The notes under the pieces were generated by a model, which was not told where the DNA came from, ran no database searches, and worked only from the letters and a program-made list of their open reading frames with translations. From NCBI GenBank assembly GCA_902780985.1, contig CACZHN010000068.1, forward strand, positions 1 to 11,383: a DNA stretch of 11,383 bases. The letters are read 5' to 3'. The stretch is from an uncultured Lachnospiraceae bacterium. Lineage in GTDB: Bacteria; Bacillota_A; Clostridia; Lachnospirales; Lachnospiraceae. Position 1 is the stretch's first letter, and each line of letters opens with the position of its first letter. Positions 1 to 6,514 of this stretch are shown here, in pieces. A program made the translations under genes and the position numbers.

Positions 1-819
1 CATATAGATTCCCAACATAAACTCAGATCCCTGAGCCTCAAACTGCATATAAATGTCCAGATTCACATCCTTACAGTTCATGGTCAGTGAATAATTCTCC
101 CAGGATCCGGTGAAGATATCATTTGCCCTGTCGGATTCCCTAATAAAACGTGAATTCGGATTATCACGGTATGTATAGTAATCCAATTCCAGCGTGGCTT
201 TGTTTCCCTCGGTCTTAAGATTACCGTTGAGAAGTTCAAACCTGTAACTTCCTATAAGTTCAAACGGATCTACAATTATCATAACCTTCCAGTCACCGTT
301 CAAACGCTGACTGTCGAATATTCCCGTATAACCGTCAACCATATATCCGGACATAAATCCTTCCGTAAACCATCTGAAATCATCTTCCACCGGTCTTTCG
401 GAATCCTTATATCTCAAATCCGCTTTTGCAGCCTCGGTATCAGCTTCCGTAGTGGCCTCGGTTGTCACTTCTGTCGTAGCTTCCGTTGCTTCCGTGGTAA
501 CCTCTGTAGTCACCTCGGTTGTAAGTTCCGCTTTTGCCGCCGCTTCCTTCTTTGCATCCGCAATAAGATTCTCTCTCCTGATCTTCGTAAGGAATCCCGG
601 TGCCAGGAAAAGAATTATCTCCAGCAGGATCACCGTCACCATTACGATGACAAACACAAAGAAGCCCGTGTTATCTTCGCCCTGCTGCGACTGCTGTACC
701 GGCGCGCGATACTGCTGCGGTTGTTGCTGCACAGGTCCCCTATACTGCATCTGTGCCCCACAAAAAGGACAAACCACCGATGCATCGTCTATTACTGCCC
801 CACACTTGTAACAATACAT
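1..819 (-). CDS. Zinc-ribbon, single-TM protein with Thr/Glu repeat linker (partial, C-terminus beyond window)
   Basis: An open frame of 273 codons runs from ATG at 819 to the left edge without a stop. Residues 1-25 hold two CxxC knuckles (C3/C6 and C17/C20), the pattern of a short zinc ribbon at the N-terminus. A Gln/Pro-rich linker (about 26-50) and one strongly hydrophobic segment (about 52-74) follow. A Thr-Thr-Glu-Val/Ala repeat stretch covers about 99-130, and then comes a mixed globular region from about 135 onward. By the usual topology the ribbon would be cytoplasmic and the repeat stalk and C-terminal domain outside, which is an inference. The start follows the upstream stop codon by 3 nt, and a GGGGG ribosome-binding run lies inside the last codons of that gene, so translation is probably coupled. 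Function is unknown. The architecture resembles clostridial zinc-ribbon membrane proteins annotated only as hypothetical. Confidence 0.85.
   Translation of the reverse strand, partial: MYCYKCGAVIDDASVVCPFCGAQMQYRGPVQQQPQQYRAPVQQSQQGEDNTGFFVFVIVMVTVILLEIILFLAPGFLTKIRRENLIADAKKEAAAKAELTTEVTTEVTTEATEATTEVTTEATTEADTEAAKADLRYKDSERPVEDDFRWFTEGFMSGYMVDGYTGIFDSQRLNGDWKVMIIVDPFELIGSYRFELLNGNLKTEGNKATLELDYYTYRDNPNSRFIRESDRANDIFTGSWENYSLTMNCKDVNLDIYMQFEAQGSEFMLGIYM
430..525 (-). repeat. Coding repeat: Thr-Thr-Glu-Val/Ala units
   Basis: Codons for about residues 99-130 of the zinc-ribbon protein encode a run of TTEV/TTEA-like units with small irregularities (single TE units and one ADTE). The DNA is correspondingly repetitive (acaaccgaggt/actacagaggt variants). 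Low-complexity Thr/Glu stretches of this kind usually act as an extended extracytoplasmic linker. Copy number could vary between strains through slippage, which is an inference. Confidence 0.7.
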
Positions 820-822
820 AAG

Positions 823-1629
823 CTACCCCCGTGTAAATGCATTTACTATATCAAGCAGCTCCTTAAGTTGTTCTCTGTACATATCCTTAAACTTCTCCGG
901 ATCCCTCATCTTATGAACCGGAGGAATATCAAAACGGTCTACACCCTTGCTTATCGCTACGGTTATAGGATTACTTACTTCCACTCTGAACTTATCGTCG
1001 AACTCCTCATCGCCGCTGACGATGTCTTCCATTCCGCTCGGCGTAACGGAATTCTCTATCTTATTGAAAACCTGAGAAGCTCCCTTCTCTCTTACTATCA
1101 CGGTTCCCGAAATCTCATGAGGCATCTTGATCATCACAACGCCGCCTTCAAATTCGGTATAACCGGAGTTCTCGATTTCCGTATTGAAGCTTTCGCTTGT
1201 AAGTGTGGCATCGCAGTATTCAAACTCGACACCGTTATATACAGCCTTGAAATAATCCGATCCCTTAACGTTATCGTAAGTACCGAACAGTTTGGAATCC
1301 TTCAGCTGCTTAAAACTCATGGTCTTGAAAGGCTGATAATCTTTAAGATCCATCTTCTCGGCCAGAATTCCTTCTATAAAATCCGTTCCCAGTTCCTGCT
1401 CCAGTTCCGTATCAATCTTTGATGTATAAGACCATAAAAGATATGTAAGAAGCATGAAACCGATCAGTATGGCAAGCGGTATCACCCACTGCCCGTCGGA
1501 CTTATATACCACCGGTATGAACAGCAATGCACCCACACCTGCCAGACCGGTGATCACCATTATCTTTCTGCATAAAGACTGGACATTCTTCTTTGCACGC
1601 AATCTATCCAGTAATTCCTGATCAGACAT
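823..1629 (-). CDS. DUF3137-like two-TM membrane protein
   Basis: A 268-residue protein. A charged N-terminal helix (1-20) is followed by two hydrophobic segments (about 22-42 and 48-68) in a hairpin, then a soluble C-terminal domain (about 75-268). That domain has the sequence pattern I associate with DUF3137: a strand reading YFKAVYNGVEFEYCDATL, then F-E-G-G-V-V-M-I-K-M (160-169), and later EEFDDKFRVEVSN (208-220). The match is from recognition of the pattern and is moderate. The family's function is unknown. The ATG at 1629 has a strong GGGGAGGA ribosome-binding site (1637-1644). The gene lies 40 nt downstream of ktrA and its stop is 3 nt before the zinc-ribbon start, so it belongs to the same transcriptional run. 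The soluble domain is probably cytoplasmic. No catalytic motif is visible. Confidence 0.8.
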   Translation of the reverse strand: MSDQELLDRLRAKKNVQSLCRKIMVITGLAGVGALLFIPVVYKSDGQWVIPLAILIGFMLLTYLLWSYTSKIDTELEQELGTDFIEGILAEKMDLKDYQPFKTMSFKQLKDSKLFGTYDNVKGSDYFKAVYNGVEFEYCDATLTSESFNTEIENSGYTEFEGGVVMIKMPHEISGTVIVREKGASQVFNKIENSVTPSGMEDIVSGDEEFDDKFRVEVSNPITVAISKGVDRFDIPPVHKMRDPEKFKDMYREQLKELLDIVNAFTRG

Positions 1630-1669
1630 TTTCCAATCCTCCCCACCGAAAAGTCATTCATAGTGAATA

Positions 1670-2314
1670 CTACTGAATATTTCTGATATCCTTCTTATCG
1701 ATAATTACATACAGTGTATCTTCTGCATCCAGCGGCTTCTTAGGGTCGATGGATGACTGCATTTTATTTGCATCTTTGATAGCTATAACGTTTACGTTGA
1801 ATCTGCCACGGAGATTCAGCTCGATAAGGTTCTTTCCTATCCAGTCCTTCTTCGGCTTCATCTCAATGATACTGAGATTATCGTCTATATCAAACAGCTC
1901 GGCAAATGTATCGGAAGCCAGCACTCTTGCGGTTCTGATTCCTGTTTCCTCTTCCGGATAGATTATCTTGTCGGCACCTACCTTGGTAAGGATAGCTCCC
2001 ATTCTGTCATCAGCGGCCTTGGCCATAACGAAAGGAACCCCCAGCTCCTTGGATACCATAACAGACATGATACTTGCCTTAAGATCGGAACCCATGGCAA
2101 CAACCACCGCATCCATTTCCTCAAGTCCGAGAGCCTGAATAGCCTCAGCACTCTTAAGGTCTGCTGTGATGGCATATGTCACTTTATCCGCTATCTTCTC
2201 GATAACACTTTCATCTCCGTCTACAGCCATTACGTCGGCACCCGACTCACTGAGAGTCAGCGCCAGGCTGCGTCCGAATCTTCCTATTCCGAAAACTGCT
2301 ATTGATTTACTCAT
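1670..2314 (-). CDS. ktrA: Potassium uptake regulatory subunit KtrA (RCK/TrkA family)
   Basis: A 214-residue soluble protein, close to the roughly 220 of Bacillus KtrA/KtrC. Residues 1-130 form the RCK N-domain, a Rossmann fold with the dinucleotide-binding loop G-I-G-R-F-G (9-14) and an acidic residue at the end of the second strand (VDGD, 31-34). It normally binds ATP/ADP or NAD(H). Residues about 136-213 are the RCK_C (TrkA-C) domain, which in Firmicute KtrA proteins is the site where c-di-AMP binds and closes the system. KtrA forms an octameric ring on the cytoplasmic face of a KtrB dimer and gates K+ entry. It starts 45 nt after ktrB, as expected for a Ktr pair. The ATG at 2314 is preceded by GAGAGG about 9 nt away. 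KtrC is the alternative name; sequence alone does not separate them, but linkage to ktrB favours ktrA. Confidence 0.93.
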   Translation of the reverse strand: MSKSIAVFGIGRFGRSLALTLSESGADVMAVDGDESVIEKIADKVTYAITADLKSAEAIQALGLEEMDAVVVAMGSDLKASIMSVMVSKELGVPFVMAKAADDRMGAILTKVGADKIIYPEEETGIRTARVLASDTFAELFDIDDNLSIIEMKPKKDWIGKNLIELNLRGRFNVNVIAIKDANKMQSSIDPKKPLDAEDTLYVIIDKKDIRNIQ

Positions 2315-2347
2315 TTTATATTACCTCTCATTTAATTATCTCATTTT

Positions 2348-2378
2348 ATCCGAAGAATCTTATCCGACGAAGAATCTT
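2348..2378. repeat. Imperfect tandem duplication across the ktrB stop codon
   Basis: On the plus strand the 14-nt unit atccgaagaatctt (2348-2361) is followed directly by the 17-nt unit atccgacgaagaatctt (2362-2378). They differ by a 3-nt insertion. The junction coincides with the ktrB TAA stop (2360-2362). The second unit encodes the final residues of KtrB and the first lies in the intergenic region before ktrA. It looks like a small local duplication. No regulatory role is evident. Confidence 0.6.
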
Positions 2379-3742
2379 CCCTCAGCAAAGCTGATACTGT
2401 TTTTATCCATACCCTTATAATTGAAGAAAAGTGCCATGGATATAGGTCCGATTCTTCCGAGATACATGGCTATGATAATGATCATCTTACCTACCGCATT
2501 CAGATTCGGTGTCAGCGCTCTCGAAAGTCCCACCGTTGCGGTCGCGCTGAATATCTCGTAGGATGCATCCATGATTCCCACATTATTTGTCATAAGAAGA
2601 AGCAGAAGGAATATAAATGTAACCGAAAAGCTCACAAGTACTATGGCCGAAGCTTTCTGCATCATCTCCTGGGAAAGTTTACGATTATATACAACGACTT
2701 CTTTTCTGTTTCTGATAAACGAAACGCCGTTCAGGATAACACAGAAAAATGTTACCGTCTTTACACCACCGGCTGTACCCACAGGCGAACCGCCTATAAA
2801 CATGAAGAGAAGTCCCATAGCGGCCGTACTCTCTCTCAGTCCGTCCTGAGGAACCGCAGCAAATCCTGCCGTTCTGAAAGTTACCGACTGGAATATACTG
2901 TTCATGATCTTTCCGCCGAGGCTCATTTCCCCGATGGTATCCGGATTGGTGTATTCCATAATGAATACCAGCACCGCACCCACAAGGATAAGCACTCCCG
3001 TCAGGCTGAGAACCAGCTTAGTGTGCTCACTGAATTTCTTTATCATTGTTCTGAAGGAATAACCCTTTTTAAATTTCTCTTTAAAACCTTTTGATACGTC
3101 AAACCATACTACGTATCCAAGACCACCCATAACTATAAGGAACATCGTATTTATGAGCAGGAGTACATTTCCGTTCCAGGATATAAGGCTGTCCGGGCCC
3201 ATGATGTCGATTCCCGCATTACAGAAGGCTGAGATTGACGTGAACACCGAGATCCAGATGCCCTGTCCCGGTCCGTACTTCGGAATGAAGACTATCATAT
3301 AGACAAGTGCACCTATTCCTTCCACTATGAAGGTTCCCTTGAAGACGCCTGTCAGGAATGTCAGCAGTCCCGACATGGAATCCAGGTTAAATGAATCGTG
3401 GAGCATTACGTACTGGCTCAGGGAGAACTTTCTGTGGATCATCAGCATCAGAACCGAAGTTACCGCGATGATTCCCAGACCTCCGAGCTGGATCATTATA
3501 AGGATCACTATCTTTCCGAAAAGCGACCAGTGGATGTATGTGTCCACGACTACCAGGCCGGTAACGCACATGGATGTGGTTGCCGTGAAAATAGCCGTAA
3601 GCAGACTCGTCTTCTCCCCATCTGCCGTTGAGACGGGAAGCATCAGAAGCAGCGTTCCTACGGCTATTGCTATCAAAAAACTAAGTGGTATTATCTGAGC
3701 GGAAGTCATTCTGCTCTTCTTTTTATCATACTCTTTGTGCAT
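2360..3742 (-). CDS. ktrB: Potassium uptake membrane subunit KtrB (Trk/Ktr/HKT superfamily)
   Basis: A 460-residue polytopic membrane protein that carries K+ (coupled to Na+ in characterised Ktr systems) across the cytoplasmic membrane and is gated by KtrA. Four repeated M1-P-M2 units are recognisable by their pore-loop filters, each with its central glycine: CVTGLVVVDT in the first, SAFCNAGID in the second, TFRTAGFAAV in the third and ATVGLSRALT in the fourth. The third repeat also has the glycine-rich segment GGSPVGTAGG, equivalent to the intramembrane gate loop of KtrB. The end, AEGRFFVG, resembles the typical KtrB C-terminus. Length fits the family (about 445-460). The ATG at 3742 is 20 nt after the HAMP gene and has only a weak ribosome-binding site. 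An internal ATG at codon 12 has a better purine run (AAGAAGAG), so the start could be 3709. It is cotranscribed with ktrA. Confidence 0.94.
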   Translation of the reverse strand: MHKEYDKKKSRMTSAQIIPLSFLIAIAVGTLLLMLPVSTADGEKTSLLTAIFTATTSMCVTGLVVVDTYIHWSLFGKIVILIMIQLGGLGIIAVTSVLMLMIHRKFSLSQYVMLHDSFNLDSMSGLLTFLTGVFKGTFIVEGIGALVYMIVFIPKYGPGQGIWISVFTSISAFCNAGIDIMGPDSLISWNGNVLLLINTMFLIVMGGLGYVVWFDVSKGFKEKFKKGYSFRTMIKKFSEHTKLVLSLTGVLILVGAVLVFIMEYTNPDTIGEMSLGGKIMNSIFQSVTFRTAGFAAVPQDGLRESTAAMGLLFMFIGGSPVGTAGGVKTVTFFCVILNGVSFIRNRKEVVVYNRKLSQEMMQKASAIVLVSFSVTFIFLLLLLMTNNVGIMDASYEIFSATATVGLSRALTPNLNAVGKMIIIIAMYLGRIGPISMALFFNYKGMDKNSISFAEGRFFVG

Positions 3743-3762
3743 CTCTAAATCCCGGAATCCCT

Positions 3763-4422
3763 CTACAGTTTGAATCTCTCAAGCTGTGATCTGAAATTCT
3801 CGGACACCTCCTGTTGATAATCTGCGGCGACGACTACCTGATCGAGAAACTGAGATATGGAACCTATCTCTCCGCCGAGTTTTCTTATCCTCTTCAGGAT
3901 TTCCTTTTCCTCTTCGGTCCTTTCGGTTTTCTCGGAAATGCTCTTCTGATAATCCATGATGCTCACGTTAAGAAGCTCCAGTCTTTCGCAGGCTTTACGT
4001 ACCGCCTCCGAAATATCCTTAGCGGACTCGGAAGTATTCGCGGTATCCTCCTGCAGGCTGCTGATAACCTCCCGAAGCCTGAACTGGGCATCATTTACGG
4101 ATTTAAGTGTTCTGCCGAAGGCATCATCACCGATCTCGTCTATATCTTTAGTGAGATTGAAATCGGACATTCTCTCAGAAAGCTTTCTGATTCCCGATAA
4201 TTTCCTCTCAATATAGATGTTCATATAAATTACTATCACAACGGCGCCTATAACCGCAACCGCAAATGCGATGATATTTGAATACAATATTCTCGTATAA
4301 TCTTCCGGAATGTCTCTTACTCTGACAATTCCCACAATTCCCATGACTCCGACCATGATAATAAAAACAGCGAGAATTATGTAAACTACCGTCAATGTTT
4401 TGGTATCGTTCTTTTTATTCAT
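3763..4422 (-). CDS. Two-TM HAMP-only membrane protein
   Basis: A 219-residue protein. I chose ATG at 4422 rather than a longer frame opening at 4515, because a near-perfect AAGGAGG (4429-4435) sits 6 nt before it. The first TM segment is about residues 9-33, with an outer loop of only about 14 residues, and the second TM is about 48-70. A HAMP-like signal-conversion segment covers about 70-122 (second helix containing DEIGDDAFGRTLKSVNDAQF), and a charged coiled coil rich in Glu/Lys runs from about 122 to 219. There is no ligand-binding loop of useful size and no kinase, cyclase or methyl-accepting tip, so nothing catalytic follows the HAMP. It overlaps the upstream EAL-protein gene by 8 nt (ATGAATAA) and is probably translationally coupled to it. 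A role as a partner, scaffold or remnant of a chemoreceptor-like protein is inference; its function is not recognised. Confidence 0.85.
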   Translation of the reverse strand: MNKKNDTKTLTVVYIILAVFIIMVGVMGIVGIVRVRDIPEDYTRILYSNIIAFAVAVIGAVVIVIYMNIYIERKLSGIRKLSERMSDFNLTKDIDEIGDDAFGRTLKSVNDAQFRLREVISSLQEDTANTSESAKDISEAVRKACERLELLNVSIMDYQKSISEKTERTEEEKEILKRIRKLGGEIGSISQFLDQVVVAADYQQEVSENFRSQLERFKL

Positions 4423-6337
4423 CCTGCGCCTCCTTGTTAATTCTGGCCACCACTTCCACAACCTTGTCTTTTGAAACAGGCTTTGAATAGAAGTAACCCT
4501 GAATGTAGTCGGCACCCATGCCTTCTACCATATCAACCATTTCCTTGCTCTCAACACCTTCAACAACGATTCTTTTATTAATGTCCTTGAATATCTTAAT
4601 CGTATTCTCCAGGATAAGTCTGGTGGATATTTTCTTAACAGCTCCCCACAGGAAGAACTTATCTATTTTAACTATCGAGAACGGCATCTTTACAAGATAA
4701 CCTATGTTGGAATAACCCGAACCGTAGTCATCCAGTGAAAATGCAATCCCCCTCATGGCAAGTCTCGCCATATTCCTGAGGAGTCTTTCCTCGGAGTAAG
4801 CGGCTGCCGACTCGGTGATCTCAAGATTTATCATGGAGGTCGGAATGTTGTACTTATCCAGAACCTCCTGAATGTCTTTATACAGCTTTTCTCTCATACA
4901 TTGAACAACCGAAAGGTTGATCTCTATAAATTCGATTCCCTGCTCAATGAGATTCTCGTCTCTGATGAAACGGCATACTTCATCCACAACTATCTGTCCC
5001 AGCTGAACTATGCTTCCGTTCTTCTCGGCAATACCGATGAACTCTTCAGGCGATACATATCCGTATCCCTTAACATTCAGTCTGGCAAGTGCCTCCAGGG
5101 AACATACCTTCTTCCTCTTCAGGTCGAAGATCGGCTGATAATGAACTTCGAATCTTCCGTTCTTTATCTGCTCCATGATAGCCTGCTCGATATTCACTCT
5201 TCTTTCGAGAGTATCCACGGTTTCTTTCAGAACTTCGAAGAACTGTCCCTTGCCGCGCTGCTTCGCCTGATTTACACCGTATTCAATGGCTGAGAAGATA
5301 TTCTTCGTTTCATGATTCTCACTGTGAACAAGGCAGATGCATGCCGAAAGTACCACATCAAGTCCGTTATGCTTGAACGGAGTTCTGAATATGCCTGATA
5401 TATTGTCGTAATCCTTGTTGGATCTTACAGAATCTTCCACCATTACCACGAAGGTATCTCCGCCGTAACGGAAGACCATATCATTTCCGAACTCTGCCTG
5501 AAGCTTTGCGACGATCAGCTGCATCATGCGGTTGCCGCCTTCCATGCCGTAGATCTCATTTACTATCTTGAAATTATCCATGGCGATGGCATAGATGTCC
5601 ACCTTGCTTCCGTACCGCTGCATTTCATTCAGCTTAAACATAAGTGCTTCGCGGTTGAAAGCTCCGGATACCTGATCCATATATTCCATCTGGCTTTCGG
5701 TGCTCAGATACATTACATATATGGTTATGGCGGTTCCCATACCCGTAAGAAGATACTGCGGGTAGAACAGCTGGATCAGCACCGGTACTGCACTGGTCAT
5801 GATCATCAGCATAACGTAGAAAAGCTCTTTATTCTTGAGATTATCTTTCCATATTAAAGCAAAGATTATAGCGATGACTGCATAAAGTCCCGAATTGACA
5901 TAGATATAAAAATGCAGTATTCCGCTGTGTAATCCCTCAGCATCAAAATAGTATATAAAGTGGGTAACGTAGCTTGTGATGGTCATTACCACACCGGCTA
6001 TCGCAGGAATAAACGCAAGAATATAACCCTTCTTGAATTTCGGTGTGTGCTTCGTAAGACGTCCGTAAAGATAGGACAAAAGAACCGTAGGTATTATAAA
6101 CTGCATAACATAATAATACCCGTTAAGTCCCCAATGAAGCCATACCGGGAAGGTGTCATAGTGATCCAGTAAAACAGATGCCGTCATATCAACTATGTTG
6201 TTGATAAGACACACCGCAAAATAGATCCTAAATATCTTAAATTGATATCCCTCAAGCCTTCTGCGTGTTGCAAGTACGATCATCAACAGAACGAGAAAGA
6301 GGGATGCACATGCTTCATACGTAATGTTATAATGCAC
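4415..6337 (-). CDS. Membrane c-di-GMP phosphodiesterase with degenerate GGDEF and intact EAL domain
   Basis: A 640-residue protein predicted to hydrolyse c-di-GMP to pGpG at the inner face of the membrane. Residues 1-212 hold about seven hydrophobic segments (near 8-24, 34-57, 72-92, 104-130, 139-163, 171-192, 196-212), probably a sensor module. Residues 215-370 are GGDEF-like but degenerate: the signature reads GGDTF (292-296), the usual GHxxGD is GMEGGN (264-269), and the RxxD inhibitory site is absent. Residues 378-636 are an EAL domain with every residue needed for activity: E415 of EAL, N474, E506 and E509 (LEITE), D536/D537 (DDYGSG), K557, E593 and Q613. Their spacing matches what I recall for RocR. 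The start is GTG, set by AAAAGGAGA (6345-6353) 7 nt upstream; no ATG serves. It is the first gene of the six-gene run. Confidence 0.92.
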   Translation of the reverse strand: MHYNITYEACASLFLVLLMIVLATRRRLEGYQFKIFRIYFAVCLINNIVDMTASVLLDHYDTFPVWLHWGLNGYYYVMQFIIPTVLLSYLYGRLTKHTPKFKKGYILAFIPAIAGVVMTITSYVTHFIYYFDAEGLHSGILHFYIYVNSGLYAVIAIIFALIWKDNLKNKELFYVMLMIMTSAVPVLIQLFYPQYLLTGMGTAITIYVMYLSTESQMEYMDQVSGAFNREALMFKLNEMQRYGSKVDIYAIAMDNFKIVNEIYGMEGGNRMMQLIVAKLQAEFGNDMVFRYGGDTFVVMVEDSVRSNKDYDNISGIFRTPFKHNGLDVVLSACICLVHSENHETKNIFSAIEYGVNQAKQRGKGQFFEVLKETVDTLERRVNIEQAIMEQIKNGRFEVHYQPIFDLKRKKVCSLEALARLNVKGYGYVSPEEFIGIAEKNGSIVQLGQIVVDEVCRFIRDENLIEQGIEFIEINLSVVQCMREKLYKDIQEVLDKYNIPTSMINLEITESAAAYSEERLLRNMARLAMRGIAFSLDDYGSGYSNIGYLVKMPFSIVKIDKFFLWGAVKKISTRLILENTIKIFKDINKRIVVEGVESKEMVDMVEGMGADYIQGYFYSKPVSKDKVVEVVARINKEAQDE

Positions 6338-6344
6338 GACAGTC

Positions 6345-6353
6345 TCTCCTTTT
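6345..6353 (-). promoter_or_regulatory. Ribosome binding site setting a GTG start
   Basis: AAAAGGAGA on the minus strand lies 7 nt before GTG at 6337. This supports the non-ATG start of the EAL-domain protein. The first hydrophobic helix begins within ten codons of it. Confidence 0.8.
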
Positions 6354-6389
6354 ACACATTGAAACCGCTTCGCTATTATCTCACAATAT

Positions 6390-6418
6390 ATTATACTCTA
6401 TTACGAATATTGTAACAA
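6390..6418 (-). promoter_or_regulatory. Predicted sigma-A promoter of the PDE-HAMP-ktrBA operon
   Basis: On the minus strand, TTGTTA (6413-6418) and a perfect TATAAT (6390-6395) are separated by exactly 17 nt. Transcription would begin near 6383 and give a leader of about 45 nt before GTG at 6337. That is too short for a typical riboswitch. The -35 is only a 4 of 6 match, so an activator is possible. The long inverted repeat begins 10 nt upstream of the -35. Confidence 0.75.
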
Positions 6419-6427
6419 GTAGTACAG

Positions 6428-6508
6428 GGGACGAAATGAAACATGGGGACGGGGGTCGCGTATTCAAAATGAATACGCGACCCCCGTCCCCATGTTTCAT
6501 TTCGTCCC
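6428..6508. repeat. Perfect 39-bp inverted repeat (81-nt palindromic element, REP/MITE-like)
   Basis: Left arm 6428-6466 and right arm 6470-6508 are exact reverse complements around a 3-nt AAA loop. The arm starts GGGACGAAATG, continues through GGGGACGGGGGTCGCG and ends TATTCA. It is much more G+C-rich than the flanking A/T-rich intergenic DNA. It lies 6 nt after the glnN stop codon and ends 10 nt before the PDE promoter. Minus-strand RNA leaving glnN would fold into a very stable hairpin, but no U tract follows, so it is not a textbook intrinsic terminator. The GGGACG/GGGGACGG termini recall REP-type palindromes associated with RAYT (Y1) transposases; that link is recognition from memory, not shown here. 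No transposase is in the window. Confidence 0.9.
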
Positions 6509-6514
6509 GGCTTC

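Noticed and set aside
721..1422. Plus-strand open frame of 233 codons
   Set aside because: It is antisense to the DUF3137-like gene and the zinc-ribbon gene, both of which have ribosome binding sites and coherent domains. The translation has no recognisable domain.
4423..4515. Longer N-terminus for the HAMP protein (31 extra residues from 4515)
   Set aside because: That stretch lies entirely inside the EAL coding sequence and has no ribosome binding site at its start, whereas ATG 4422 has AAGGAGG at the right distance.
6338..6390. c-di-GMP or c-di-AMP riboswitch before the PDE-ktr operon
   Set aside because: The predicted leader is only about 45 nt, too short for either aptamer, and no conserved core is visible.
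6428..6508. Textbook intrinsic terminator for glnN
   Set aside because: The hairpin is very strong but no T-rich tract follows on the minus strand, so I report it as an inverted repeat with possible terminator activity only.
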